Shown here piece by piece: positions 12,966 through 25,315 of a stretch of 64,000 nucleotides of DNA. Below the pieces are notes generated by a model. It was not told the DNA's origin. It was given only the letters and a program-made list of their open reading frames with translations, and did not search any database. The DNA is taken from the NCBI RefSeq assembly GCF_002878395.1, contig NC_061111.1, positions 23,573,236 to 23,637,235 of the forward strand, read 5' to 3'. The translations under genes and the position numbers were made by a program. Source of the DNA: Capsicum annuum. Taxonomy: Eukaryota > Streptophyta > Magnoliopsida > Solanales > Solanaceae. Position 1 is the first letter of the stretch; every line of letters begins with the position of its first letter.

Positions 12966-14225
12966 GGTGAAGTAGAGAGGTTGTTTTCGATAGACCCCCG
13001 ACTTAGGACCGATAAGAGTAGCAAACACAAAACATAAATGCAAATAAACTAGTACAATATGCAAAATAAACTAACACCGCTAGCCACAAGATAATACTAC
13101 AACCACAAGATAATATTAAAAACTATCTAACCGAAATCATAGACATCACACAACACCTCGAACAAGAAACTTCTGACACAAAAGAACGCTCCCCTACGGT
13201 TACTAACGCACTCCCACCCCTAACCCTCTACCCTAATCCACGTCCTCCAAACCTTCCTATCAAGGATCATGTTCTCCGTAAGCTGTAATTGCTCCATATC
13301 ATGCCTAATCACCTCCCTTCAATATTTCTTCGACCTATCTCTACCCCACCTAAAACCATCTATAGCCAAGATCTCACACCTCCGCACTGAAGCATCAAAG
13401 CCCCTCCTTATCATGTGCCCGAACCAATGTAACCCCACTTCTCGCATCTTGTCCTCCATCAAAGCGACTCCTACCTTCTCCCGAATAATCTTATTCCTCA
13501 CCTTATCTTTCCTGGTATAGTCACACAGCTATCGCAACATCTTCATCTCTGCCACCTTCAACTTTTGGATGTGGGAGTTCTTAATTGGCCAACACTCCGC
13601 TCCATACAACATAGCCGGTTGGATTGTCACTCTATAGAACTTACCTTTAAGCTTCGAGGGTACCTTCTTATCACATAAAACTCTCGAAGCGAGCCTCCAT
13701 TTCAACCATCCTGCCCCAATACGATGCGTGACATCCTCGTTAATCTCACTATTGCCTTGAATCATAGATCCCAGATACTTGAAACTCTCCCTCTTCTAAA
13801 TGGCCTGAGAGTCTAGCTTCACAACCACGCCAACCTCCTGCGATACATCACTAAACTTACACTTCAAGTACTCTATCTTGGTCCAGCTCAACTGAAATTC
13901 TTTAGATTCAAACGTCTGTCTCCAAATCTCCAAAATATCATTAACTCCTCCCCGAGTCCCGTCAATCGGTACCATATTATCCATAAATAACATACACCAA
14001 GACACCTCTCCTTGAATATGTCGCGTCAAAACATCCATCACCAAGACAAATAAAAATTGGCGAAGAGTCGAACCCTGGTGCAATCCTATCAAAACTGAAA
14101 GTGCTCCGAATCTCCACCTACCGTCCTCACACGAGTCTTCACACCATCATACATATCCTGAATCGATCTAGTGTACGCCACGGGCACCCATCTAGCCTCC
14201 AAGCACCTCCACAAAATCTCCCTGA
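12888..14225 (-). mobile_element. RTE-type LINE, 5'-truncated and decayed
   Basis: On the minus strand the reverse transcriptase of an RTE-clade LINE is visible. 14092-13796 holds GLHQGSTLRQFLF, RHIQGEVSWCMLFMDNMVP and EIWRQTFESKEFQLSWTKIE. 13765-13529 holds [20 protein letters not shown] and [18 protein letters not shown]. 13501-13319 holds [20 protein letters not shown]. The catalytic (A/F)ADD motif reads FMDN, so it is dead. The 3' end is the GGGTCTAAGGAGGGTAGAGT-type tail with a CAACAACAA (TTG on the element strand) terminus at about 12890. LINEs of this kind copy themselves by target-primed reverse transcription and could have mobilised the SINE at 7.07 kb. Confidence 0.85.
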
Positions 14226-14437
14226 AAACTCTGTCATATGTACATAAATAAAAATTTTAACTATAAATAAATAGTGTAATTTTTCGCCAAAGGGGTTTAG
14301 ATGAGCCCCCAAGGCCCAAGCTAGCTTCGCCCTGTTTCGGGATGGTCCGAGCGACAGAGTTCTCAAGTGTGTAGCTAGTACAAAGAAAATATTGAATATT
14401 TTTACTTGCACATCTATAGCTTTTGCATACCTGAGTA
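14226..14437. other. Short transposon scrap next to the LINE
   Basis: Contains CCAAAGGGGTTTAGATGAGC and CCCAAGCTAGCTTCGCCCTG, resembling an end of a Solanaceae transposable element; related wording recurs near 27090-27135. No gene. Confidence 0.35.
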
Positions 14438-15425
14438 ATTTTTATCAGTTTCTTCGGCTTGCTTTGTTATCGTAGTGATATTTTGATTGAAGTTAAGTAG
14501 TACAAACTGGAAATAGAGTAGTTCTAATATATTTTGCACATGAAAGGAGCTAGCATTGTAAGGAATGTTTGATTGACATATGTTGTTTCTTTACTATGTC
14601 AGGGAAGTCATGAAGCACAACAATGTTGTACCCAATAAGCACTTCAAGAAGCATTGAAAAGAAGGAGACATATTGTACTACTGGCATGGTTCTTTTCCAT
14701 CTTGACATTCAAATTTGGTTGAATAGTGCTAACATTTTCCTACCTCTCTTTTATTATGTCATCAACAGCAAGGGAGCAAAAGGCTGTGAAGATCTTCCCT
14801 AGGCCTACCGCTGGAACTCTTCGACCTGTTGTTCATGGACAAACACTAAAATACAACATGAAAGTCCGTGGTGGCAGGGTATTTTCTCTTGAAGAACTGA
14901 AGGTACGAAGCTAGTTACTCCTTGAATGTTGCTTACTGGCCACCCTGTTCTCCACCCCTAGTTAAATCCCAATTAACAAAAAATATAGTGTGTAAAAAAG
15001 GAATTCTTTTTCTGAAGAGTACTTGGTGTCAAGTTGCTTTCTTTCCGGATATTTTTATTTTAAGCTGCCTATTATCTCTACACGCCTGTATATTTAATCT
15101 TGTCATTAATAATCATCTTTGGTTTTCAGGCAGCTGGTATTTCCAAAAGCTAGCACCAACCATTGGCATTTCTGTGGATCATCGCCGCAGGAACAAGTCC
15201 TTGAAAGGTCTCCAAACTAATGTCCCGAGGTTCAAGACTTACAAGGCTAAGCTAGCTATCTTCCCAAGGCGTGCTAAGAAAGTCCAGGTAAATTCAAAAA
15301 TTGTTGTTTTTTGTTCTGCTAGCCACGGTTCCTGTTTTGGTTTGTAAGGACTTTATGCCTTAAATTCACCTTGAACTTCCCTCTTCCAGGCTGGTGATTC
15401 TAGTGCAGAAGAGCTTGCTACATGC
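14438..15425 (+). pseudogene. RPL13 duplicate: exons 2-4 and start of exon 5
   Basis: Similarity to the functional gene resumes at the end of the leader intron. Exon 2 starts at ATG 14610 (MKHNNVVPNKHFKKH) but ends in TGA at 14655 where the intact gene has Trp; about 55 bases of exon 2 and its donor are then deleted. Exon 3 is 14769-14902, exon 4 is 15130-15287 with a one-base deletion near its start (TTTCCAAAAGC for TTCCCAAAAAGC), and exon 5 starts at 15390. At 15425 a Copia element interrupts exon 5. Stop codon, deletion, frameshift and insertion all show a dead gene. Confidence 0.95.
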
Positions 15426-16424
15426 TGTTGGGTTCATAGAAGTGTGAATGAAAAATGGTGGAGGGGAAGGAGACACTAAAATGGAAAGTGTACTCCCAAA
15501 TTAGAAAGTTTACTCTTTCTCCCACATTGGTGGAAGAAGAGAACTTGAAAGTGTTTATTATCAAAAACACTTACTCCACATGACAAGTGAGGTAAGAAAT
15601 AATAGATGCCTTGCGTTATCGTTGTCGCTCGCTCAACTTTGGATTTGGATTTGGCAAATGATTGATGAGATCTACTTTTTTGGACAAACTTTATTTGAAT
15701 TCCGAAGAATGCCAAGGAAAAATGCAGTAAAATTTTTTCTGCAGTTTTGGAACTCCATTTATATATATACATATAGTAACAGTTGCACTGTTTCAGTAAA
15801 CTGATGCACTGCTTCAGAACTGATGCATTGTTTCAATGAACTGACACACTTATTCACGAAATGGCATGCCTGTTCAGAACAGTCACAATGTTTGGACGGA
15901 TAGACATGAATTTTCAGAAAAGGTTACACCTTTTAGATGAACCTTTGCCACTTTTCAGAAGAGGCATCTTGTGGCTATCAAAACCTGGTTTCATCCACAG
16001 GTTTGAGTACGAAATTTTCAGATTAAAAAAACTCTCTTCTTGTCTCAAAAATATTCTGTGTGATCACTCAAAACGTTCTGTGAGTTTGAAGATATTCCAA
16101 CCGTTTGAGGTACCGCTACTGTTGGTCAAGTTAGCCATTTTATTCTGGGAGGAAAAATTCCACAACCTCGAGTACAATGAGGGGGATTATTTCCTTAAGG
16201 AAAATTCGTGAATTCGGATGACTTAGCTATTTTCTGTTTTATCTTAATTTCTGCAAAATAAAATACACCTCTTGGAAAGGTCATTTTGATCTTGTGTTGA
16301 AGGTATTTGATATACTTCATCGTGTTCTTGTTTATACTTGAACTCAAGTTGAAGTTGGTTTTGTAATATACAAATTCTGTACACCGACTATATTGTGGGA
16401 AATAATAATCTTAAGGAAATAACA
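15426..16424 (+). repeat. Copia 5' LTR
   Basis: Starts TGTTGGGTTCATAGAAGTG and ends AAGGAAATAACA. TTTATATATATACATA near 15758 is a likely TATA box. Near its end it has GGAAATAA twice (16398-16424) where the 3' LTR has one copy, so slippage or a small deletion occurred after insertion. It also lacks a segment of about 12 bases near the start that the 3' LTR has. Open frames inside it (15861-16211) are not real genes. Confidence 0.93.
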
Positions 16425-16672
16425 CTATTACAGAATCTGTATAGCTTGTTTTTGGAGATTAAAATTTTTACTTTCTACTCCGCCTGAACTTAACTAGTGA
16501 TTTGAAGTTATAAAAACTTCATCATAAGTTAAAGATCATTCGGTTGACAATTGGAAGTCATAAAAACTTCATTGTTAACTAGAAACAAGAAGAAAAATTT
16601 AAAGTTGCTTAGTTTTTATCAGTAGTATTCTGAAAATACTAAGTATTTTTTTTGTCTTGTGGTGACAGAAAA
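16425..16672 (+). other. Copia leader
   Basis: Untranslated leader between the 5' LTR and gag. It contains repeated AAACTTCAT words. No Met-tRNA-type binding site TGGTATCAGAGC is visible, so the primer is unknown. Confidence 0.55.
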
Positions 16673-17629
16673 ATGACAACTGAAAGTCAAATGATGGATG
16701 CGACAACGTCTGTGGGGGCAACTAATATTGCCACATCAAGTCGCATTAATGCTCCGCCAACAATGGCACCGGCGGAGAAGCCCGAAAATTTTTTGGGCAT
16801 TGACTTCAAGCGATGGAAGAAAAAGATGTTCTTTTACCTCACCACTTTATGTCTGCAACGGTTCACTAGCGAAGACGCTCCTGAGGTGCCCGAGGGAACC
16901 TCGGACAAAGACCGCTTCGTTATTGTAGAAGCTTGGAAACATTCGGACTTCCTTTTCAAGAGTTATATTCTGAGTGGTCTCCAAGACGACCTCTACAATG
17001 TTTATAGTGGAACAAAGACATCAAAGGAACTGTGGGGGGCACTTGAACGAAAATATAAGATGGAGGATGCGGAAATTAAGAAATTCCTTGTTGTACGATT
17101 CCTGGACTTCAAAATGATAGATAGCAAATCTATTGTCTCTCAAGTACAGGAGTTGCAAGTCATCATACATGATCTCCTAGCAGAAGGTATATCTTTGAAA
17201 AATACCTTAGTTGAACAAATTAAAAATGTTCTTAATACTCACATAAACTGTTTTGTAGGTTTAATTGTGAATGATGCTTTCCAAGTAGCAGCGATAGTTG
17301 AGAAGCTACCACCTTTGTGGAAAGACTTCAAAAACTACTTAAAGAATAAACACAAGGAGATGACTGTCGAAGATCTTATTGTCCGACTGTGTATTGAAGA
17401 GGACAATAAAGCTTCCGAGAGAAGGTCAAAAGGGAATTCTACAATTAATGAAGCACATATTGTTGAAGATGACCAAAACAATTCGAAGAAAAGAAAGAAA
17501 GTTGAACATGGAGCGATCAAACCAAGAAAAAGTTCAATGGAAAATGCTTCAATTGTGGTAAAATTGTCCACAAGTCCACAGATTGTCAAGCTCCGAAGAA
17601 AGGCAAGAAAAAGGATCAAGCAAATATGA
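16673..17629 (+). pseudogene. Copia gag
   Basis: The first methionine in context is at 16673 (MTTESQMMDATTS); the frame remains open for 319 codons to 17629. It has the gag signature of plant Copia elements: FKRWKKKMFFYLTT, then GTKTSKELWGALERKYKMED and LPPLWKDFKNYLK. The zinc knuckle C-F-N-C-G-K-x-x-H-x-x-x-x-C lies at about 17540-17590 but in another frame, so a frameshift near 17535 separates the nucleic-acid-binding end and pol from gag. In an active element this polyprotein forms the virus-like particle. Confidence 0.85.
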
Positions 17630-18785
17630 TTGAATCTAACAAAGAATGCGATGATTTGTGTGCTATATTCTCAGAATACAACTTGATGGGGAATCCTCGC
17701 GAATGGTGGATAGATTCTGGTGCCACCCACCATGTTTGTGCCAATAGAGAGTTGTTTTCGTCATTTGCTCCGACTCAAGTATAATAAATGATATACATGG
17801 CTAACTCCGCTACTGCTAAGGTGGAAGGAACATGGAAAATATGCTTGAAAATGACTTCGGCCAAGGTCTTGACACGTAACAATGTCTTGTGGGTTCCCGA
17901 ATTACGTAGGAACTTAATCTCTGTTTCCTTATAGATAAGAACGGATTCAAATGTGTAATTGTTTCTGGAAAAATTGTAATTAGCAAAGGAGAAATGTATG
18001 TATGAAAAGGCTATCTGACCGAAGGCCTTTATAAGATGAATGTAATGACTGTTGAAATAAATAAAAATTCAAATTCTTCTTATTTGCTTGAGTCTTATGA
18101 TTTATGGCATGAACGTTTAGGCCATGTTAATTACAAAATGTTACGAAAACTGATTAACTTAGAAGTTTTGCCAAACTTTGAGTGCAATAAATCAAAGTGT
18201 CAAACGTGTGTGGAATCGAAGTATGCAAAGCATCCTTATTAGTCCGTTGAAAGGAATTCCAAACCCTTAGACTTAATACACACTGACATTTGTGATATGA
18301 AGTCAACACCCTCACGTGGTGGGAAAAAGTATTTCATAACTTTTATTGATGATTGCACTAGATATTGTTATGTCTACTTGTTAAATAGTAAGGATGAAGC
18401 AATATATGCGTTTAGGCAATATAAAACTGAAGTTGAAAATCAGTTAGACAAAAGGATCAAAATGATAAGAAGTGATAGGGGTGGAGAATATGAATCTCCC
18501 TTTGCGCAAATATGTGTAGAGAATGGAATAATCCATCAAACTACGACTCCATATTCACCTCAATCTAATGGAATTGTGGAAAGAAAAAAATCAAACTTTG
18601 AAGGAAATGATGAATGCCTTACTTATAAGTTCTGGTTTATCGCAAAACTTATGGGGGGAGGCTATCCTTACGGCCAATCATATACTCAACAGATTTTCCT
18701 ATAGTAAGACACAATCAATTCCTTACAAAAAATGGAAAGGAAGGAAACCCAACTTGAAATATTTCAAAGTGTGGGGGTGTCTAGC
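17535..18785 (+). pseudogene. Copia protease and integrase (broken)
   Basis: After the shifted zinc knuckle, the aspartic protease motif WWIDSGATHHVC is at about 17705-17740, followed by stops near 17781. The GAG-pre-integrase zinc-binding block LWHERLGHVNYKML ... CQTCVESKYAKHPY is at 18100-18239, ended by TAG at 18240 (Gln expected). The integrase core follows: LIHTDICDMK (first Asp), RSDRGGEYES (second Asp) and PYSPQSNGIVER (Glu). The DDE residues are therefore all present, but stops and a shift near 18595 break the frame. The sequence then runs into the assembly gap. Confidence 0.85.
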
Positions 18786-18885
18786 NNNNNNNNNNNNNNN
18801 NNNNNNNNNNNNNNNNNNNNNNNNNNNNNNNNNNNNNNNNNNNNNNNNNNNNNNNNNNNNNNNNNNNNNNNNNNNNNNNNNNNNN
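18786..18885. other. 100-N assembly gap
   Basis: Exactly 100 unknown bases, the conventional size for a gap of unknown length. The 180 bases on its left (18606-18785) are repeated on its right (18886-19065) with about two differences, so the true gap may not exist (see findings). Confidence 0.98.
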
Positions 18886-20141
18886 AATGATGAATGCCTT
18901 ACTTATAAGTTCTGGTTTACCGCAAAACTTATGGGGGGAGGCTATCCTTACGGCCAATCATATACTCAACAGATTTCCCTATAGTAAGACACAATCAATT
19001 CCTTACAAAAAATGGAAAGGAAGGAAACCCAACTTGAAATATTTCAAAGTGTGGGGGTGTCTAGCGAAGCTTCAAGTTCCTATACCTAAAAGGGTTAAGA
19101 TAGGACCTAAAACGGTGGACTGCGTGTTCATAGGATGTTCTAAAAGTAGTAAAGCATGTCGATTTTTGGTTCATAAATACGAACATCCGGATATTAATGA
19201 AAATACGGTAATTGAATCAGACAATGCTGAATTTTTTGAAAATATTTACCCATATAAAATTAGACATGAACAGTCTAGTGAAGGATCTAAACGACCTCGA
19301 GATGAACTAATTGAAAATGTACATAATGAAGAAAATCCAAGAAGTAGTACACGTCAAATAACGTCAACTTCATTTGGATCGGATTTTGTAACATTTCTCT
19401 TAGAAAATGAGCCTCAAACATTTAAAGAAGCGATGTCGTCGTCAAACTCATCCTTTTGGAAAGAGGCAGTCAATAGTGAGATAGATTTAATCTTAAGAAA
19501 CCATACATGGGAATTGGTTGACCTTCCTCCTGGAAAAAAACCGTTAGGTTCTAAATGGATCTTCAAACGAAAGATGAAAACGGATGGTACTATTGATAAA
19601 TACAAGGCAAGACTTGTAGTAAAAGGCTTCAAACAAAAAAAAGACCTTGATTACTTCGATACATACTCGCTAGTAACAAGGATAACATCGATTCAAATGT
19701 TAATTACCTTGGCGGCGGTATATGATCTTTAAATCCATCAAGTGGATGTGAAGACCGCATTCCTAAATGAAGATTTGGAGGAAGAAATATACATGGAACA
19801 ACCTGAGGATTTTGTGGTTCCAGAAAAAGAAAATAAGGTGTGTAAACTTGTTAAGTCACTTTATGGACTAAAACAAGCACCTAAACAATGACATTCAAAG
19901 TTTGACCAAACCATGTTGTCAAACGGATTCAAGATAAATGAATGTGTCAAATGTGTATTTATTAAAGATGCACCAATTCACCAAGTCATTGTTTGTTTAT
20001 ATGTGGATGATATGTTCATCATCAACAGAGATATTTGTGACATAATGCAACCAAATAAACTCTCGAGAGCAATTTTGATATGAAAAACCTTGGAGTTGCA
20101 GATGCGATCTTAGGTATAAGAATCCATCAAACTCCACAAGG
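18886..20141 (+). pseudogene. Copia integrase end and reverse transcriptase, first part
   Basis: An open frame from 18887 to 19732 carries the integrase C-terminal region (KVWGCLAKLQVP, GCSKSSKACRFLV) and the start of RT (FKEAMSSSNSSFWKEAV, NHTWELVDLPPGKKPLGSKW, KYKARLVVKGF). A TAA at 19730 replaces Glu; the frame then continues with [30 protein letters not shown] followed by TGA (Trp expected) near 19888, and the catalytic YVDDM at about 20000. At 20146 the solo LTR cuts the gene. Family role: copies element RNA into DNA. Confidence 0.88.
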
Positions 20142-20146
20142 GTTAG

Positions 20147-23100
20147 TGTAACACCCCGATTTTCTGAACCGAAATGCTACATGGTGGTCATGACCTCGAA
20201 GGACGACAAGCTAACCCATGACTGATATCTGTACTTGTAACTACATAATATTCATATGAAGTGCGAAAACATGAACAAATAGGGCGTACGGTTCAATCTT
20301 GAATAATAAGATATCTGAAATAAGTTGGTATCACAGTACCAAAATAAAACTGAAAATACTAAAGTCTAAATCTGAAAACTCTATAATCGTCTGAAAGCCT
20401 CTAAACTGTCTGAATAAGGAGTTGAAGGAACATGTCTCCAACTAACTCCCTAAGCTGAAAATAAACTGAAATACTAGAATAATAAATGTAACAATCATGT
20501 CCTCAAAATATGAGGACTCACTGCTTACCGAACTGCTACTTCTGATCTAGAATCTGCACCTAAGAACCTAAGGTGTAACATAAAAAGAAAGCACCATAGC
20601 GCAAATGCGTCAGTACAACTAAAGTACTAAGTATACGTGGGGGTAGGCTAAATGCATGGGGTTTATATGCATGAAGATGCTGACTAATATGAACGTGAGA
20701 ATACATACATACATACATACGTAACTTCTACTAAACTCGTGGAGATACTGACTACTGAGTCTGAATACTAACAACATGAGCTTACTGATACTGAGATATT
20801 AAATGACTGAGTTTACTGATATTGATATGTAATTCACTAATAAGTGAGGAACTGATACTGTATTACTGGATACTAGGAGACTGATACTATATTACTGATA
20901 AAGGAATGATTGTTTCTGATAGTTTTGATTATGAAAGACTGATTTGATTGACTGTATATAACAGTCCTGAAACTGAGATGGTGATAACATGACTACTGAG
21001 TATGAATAATGATGACATGTATTTACTGATAACATATCATGAATAATAACTGAATTTTGATAACTGATATATCTGATAACATGAGTTTTGATAACTGATA
21101 GCATGAATGACTGTATCTAACAGTCCTAATTCTGGGGAAAACTATCTGAGTTCCAAACTGTTTCTGAACATCTAAGTCTGAGAGCAGTCCTAGCTAACGA
21201 GTGATCTCTAAAACTGATAATGAGAATACTCGATTAAATCTGAGATTAAGATCAAGCCTGTTTGCTGGGTGACATCTAGATCTAATAATAAGCATCTGAA
21301 TATGGGACCAAGCCTATCTGACGGGATGATCCAGGAGTCAATGGAACTATCTGAGTTCCTTACTGTGTCTGAACATCTAAGTCTGAGATCAATCCTAGCT
21401 AACGAATGATCTATGAAACTGATAATGAGAATACTCGACTGAATTTGAGATTGAGATCAAGCCTGTCTGCCGGGTGACCTTTAGATCTAATAATAAGCAT
21501 CTGAATATGGGACCAAGCCTATCTGACGGAATGATCCAGGAATCAATGGAACTATTTGAGTTCCTTACTGTATCTGAATATCTAAGTCTGAGATCAGTCC
21601 TAGCTAACGAGTGATCTGTGAAATTGATAATGAGAATACTCGACTGAATCTGAGATTGAGATTAAGCCTGTCTGTCGGGTGACCTCTAGATCTAATAATA
21701 AGCATTTGAATATGGGACCAAGCCTATCTGATGGGATGATCCAGGAATAAATAGAACTATCTGAGTTCCTTACTGTATCTGAACATCTAAGTCTGAGATC
21801 AGTCCTAGCTAATAGTGATCTATGAAACTGATAATGAGAATACTCGACTGAATCTGAGATTGAGATCAAGCCTGTCTGTTGGGTGACCTCTAGCTCTAAT
21901 AATAAGCATCTGAATATGGGACCAAGCCTATCTGGCGGGATGGTCCAGGAATCATTGGAACTATCTGAGTTCCTTACGGAGATTGATGACTGTATCTGAC
22001 AGTCCTAATTCCTGATTTCTACTCTGAAGACTTATACTAAAATTGTAACTGTAATTGTGACTGTGGGAGGTATAACCTAACCGACATGCCCTGCTACTAT
22101 ACTAGTAGGGTCCAATCTTTGCCTTGATTGGAAGAGTGTCAATACCGTACCACGGGTAGAGACCTCTGCTATGGTCAAGCCTCTCTGACGGGTGACCCTG
22201 AACAGGAAATCAAGCCTAAGGCAATATAATAGTCAAGTTTAGCCTTAATCTGACTGGTGACTCCTGTCCTGCGCTGGCTACACAGTTTTGGAGTACAGGG
22301 ATTGCTGCTAACGGTTCTACCTCTCTGATGGGGAAACCGTCATCCCCATACTCGCTCGGTGCTAGTTCTAACTCCCAAATGAAAGACATTGAACAGATTA
22401 ACTGAGCTGAACTGACTAACTGAACAAAACTGATTCTGAGTTTACTGAGTTCCTTTGACTGACGAAACACTACTAACATCTGATATCTAGCTAAGTCATG
22501 AGATTGCCGATCTTACTGAGTATTGAGTTTTCATGATATTTCTGAGTGTTTCCTGAGTCACATGACTAACTGCAATCTATGGAACATAGCTTGACTGAGG
22601 ATGTCTTGAAACATGACACTAGCTCTAGGTACACAACTATAGTTTTTGGGTAAAAGTACTCCCAGGACTCAATGGAAGAAAACTGACACACATGACTGAC
22701 TTGATCATAAAAGTAGAGTCCATAATTCACAATATCATATGTAAGGATTTCATACTAAGAATGATTCTCAACAAACTATCACATGATCGGGAATGCACAC
22801 AACATGTATATACTTGCATGGCTTCAATAACATGGTCATTCCATATCACAACAATATCATGAGCAACTCATACAACATCTTTAATTCAAGACAATAGCAT
22901 GGGGATCACATTAAACGTAAACTTAGAACATGGAATAGTCATTTAGGACTTATTATGTCATAAAATCATGATTTCTATTCCCTTAGGTATTTTCACAAAC
23001 ACCTTACATGCACATCTTAGGCATAGGTGGATTCATCAAGATTTCAAACATTCAACCACCAATTTCACATGTTTATACGTTACATACCACTATATCCTCA

Positions 23101-23922
23101 CACAAAACATACAAAGATCCCATCTTAGGCATCATCAAACTCCAACCACATGAACATCAACCACCAACAACATAAACATCATAATACATAATTTAAAAGA
23201 TGATTTTTGAGCTTCATGGACGAAAGGAGTCCATGAATCAACTCACGCATACCTTAGAAGGAAGATTCTTGATGATTGACTGAGGAATTTCCTTGAAATC
23301 GGATCTTCAAGCTTAGTTATGCACTGCTCTTGGATGATGATTTTTGAGATGATAATAGGGTTGTAATATGTTTAGAAGCTATATATTTTGTAGGGTTAAG
23401 TTTAGGGACGTGTAAGGAGTGTTAAAAGACTTAATTACCCTCAAAATAACTCAAAAAGGAGTGTTTTTGACACTTGGAACTGACTTAGGCGGCACCTAAC
23501 CAATCGCCTATGTTTGGTTGGGCGGCGCCTAACCAATTGCCTATCCTTACTGCCTCTCACGAAAATGGACATAACTTTTTGCTCGGGTATTGGATTAAGG
23601 AAAAATTGGTATCGTTGGAAAGATAATTCAATTCTCTACAATTTGGTGGTTCTAAATCAGCCAAAATACCACATTAAAATCGAGTTATACTCGTTAAAAT
23701 ATGACCCTTAAAAAATCAAACACTAAAACTTGATAGATTCAAAAACTCTTAGCTTGTATTACCTTAAGTGACTCATACGAACATGCTTAATGCATCATAA
23801 GCTATATTATCGCCAGGATACTCATTGTAAGTCATGTACTCAAGTATGAATCATAGGATAGGAGATTTCATATGTAGGAAAAATGGTTCGTCTCCTAGCT
23901 TGGAAACATGCGGGGTATTACA
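20147..23922 (-). mobile_element. Solo chromovirus-type LTR (reverse orientation)
   Basis: The insert is bounded by TGTAACACCCCG and CGGGGTATTACA and by GTTAG (20142-20146) and GTTAA (23923-23927), a 5-bp target duplication with one change; removing the insert restores the Copia RT/RNase H reading frame. On the minus strand it has a TATA-like region (about 23375), then a transcript-start-like region and GGTATGCGTGAG ... GACTCCTTTCGTCCATGAAG, the same layout as the Gypsy LTR at 44935 (GGTATGCATAG ... GACTCCTTTCGTCCATGAAG). It has no internal genes, so a solo LTR formed by recombination is the best reading. Confidence 0.85.
21140..21970. repeat. About 205-bp tandem repeat, four copies, within the solo LTR
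   Basis: The unit runs from ACTATCTGAGTTCCTTACTG through GAGAATACTCGACTGAATC and GACCAAGCCTATCTGACGGG. Copies start near 21142, 21343, 21548 and 21756, with a partial one at 21960. Copies are highly similar, which suggests recent expansion within the LTR. Confidence 0.93.
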
Positions 23923-23927
23923 GTTAA

Positions 23928-24754
23928 CATTGTCACAGTCTCATTATATCAAAAAAGTAATTGACAAGTTCAAGTATATGGAATTAGGTATTGCTAAGAC
24001 TCCACTGGATGTGAACTTTGCACTTTGAAAGAATGAAGGTGAAAGTGACTCATATTTGGAGTACACAAGAGTATTGGGATGTTTAATGTATATAATGAAC
24101 TGTACACAACCAAACATAGCATGTGCAATTATTAAATTGAGTCGGTAAATGAGTAATCCCAATAAAACTCACTGCATGGCAATGAAAAGAGTTTTGGGGT
24201 ATCTTAAATACACTCAAAACTATGCGTTGCATTATAATAAATATCCTGTGGTACTTGACGGATATAGTCATGCAAATTGGATCACCGGATCGAACGAAGT
24301 AAAATCCATAAGTGGATATGTATTTACTATCGGTGGAGGAGCAGTTTGTTGAAAATCATCCAAACAGACTTGTATCGCTTGCTCTACAATGGAATCTGAA
24401 TTTATTGCATTAGATAAAGCCGGTGAAGAAGCAGAATGGCTCCTGAATTTCTTGGAAGATATTCCGTATTGGCCCAAGCCAGTGGCACCAGTATGTATAC
24501 ACTGTGATAGCCAAGAGGCAATAGGTAGGGCAGGGAGCATAATGTACAACGGTAAATCTCATCACATACGACGGAGACATAATACCATTAGAGAACTCCT
24601 CTCTAGTGGAATTATCACTATAGACTATGTAAAGTCAAAGGATAATATGTCGGATCCACTTACAAAAGTCCTATTTAGAAAAGGAGTAGAAAGAAAATCC
24701 AAGGGAATGGGTTTAAGGCCGAGGATAAGTCAGCATGGTGGTAACTCTACCTAG
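23928..24754 (+). pseudogene. Copia RT end and RNase H
   Basis: The reading resumes after the solo LTR: LSQSHYIKKVIDKFKYME, LEYTRVLGCLMYIMN, VLGYLKYTQNYALHY, LDGYSHANWITGSN, KSISGYVFTIGGGAVC, then TGA (Trp expected) near 24350, followed by ACSTMESEFIALDKAGEEAE and IHCDSQEAIGRAGS with the conserved Asp and Glu of RNase H. It ends after DYVKSKDNMSDPLTK at about 24754. RNase H removes the RNA strand during reverse transcription. Several stops show loss of function. Confidence 0.87.
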
Positions 24755-25315
24755 AAGAATGGAGATCCCAAGAGTTAGGTTCAAGGAGATCAAACAAAGT
24801 TGTGTCTGGAAGGTTTAACATTGTCAATTACCCAACCCATTCTCATGATGTAGACAATGTACGGTAAACTAGGATAAGACTTAAGGTGAAAAGTCTTTTA
24901 ATGATTATCTAAATTTGGCAAATTTGACCAAATAGTTTAATCTACAGGATTGAACGTTTAAAAATCACCTATGCGAGGGTGAAATGGAAGCCGCTTCAAG
25001 GAGAATGTTAGTAAAGGCCTATTCTCTAAGCTCTCATGAAATCGGAACGTGTTCATGGCTGAAAAAAACAAAACCATGAGAACCATAAACGTTAAAGGAT
25101 CGTTGTATGACATGTATTGTCTAGGTGTACAATAAAGCTCGACGGTTTAAAGATATCAAATCTACCGATTGACCGAGTGCATCCGATGCATGTTCACTAC
25201 GGAAAGTTCAAAGGGAAACCCACTTATCCAGATGCAATCAGTTTTTGCTTGATGATCACATACTTGTCGGTAAAATTTTTATGAAAAATAGCCATTCCCC
25301 ATTCATGTGGGGGAT
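24755..25315 (+). other. Copia 3' untranslated part and polypurine tract
   Basis: Non-coding segment between RNase H and the 3' LTR, ending in the purine run GTGGGGGAT at 25307-25315, which would prime plus-strand synthesis. Confidence 0.7.

Noticed and set aside
15861..16211. 116-codon open frame
   Set aside because: It lies wholly inside the Copia 5' LTR; the matching part of the 3' LTR does not keep it open.
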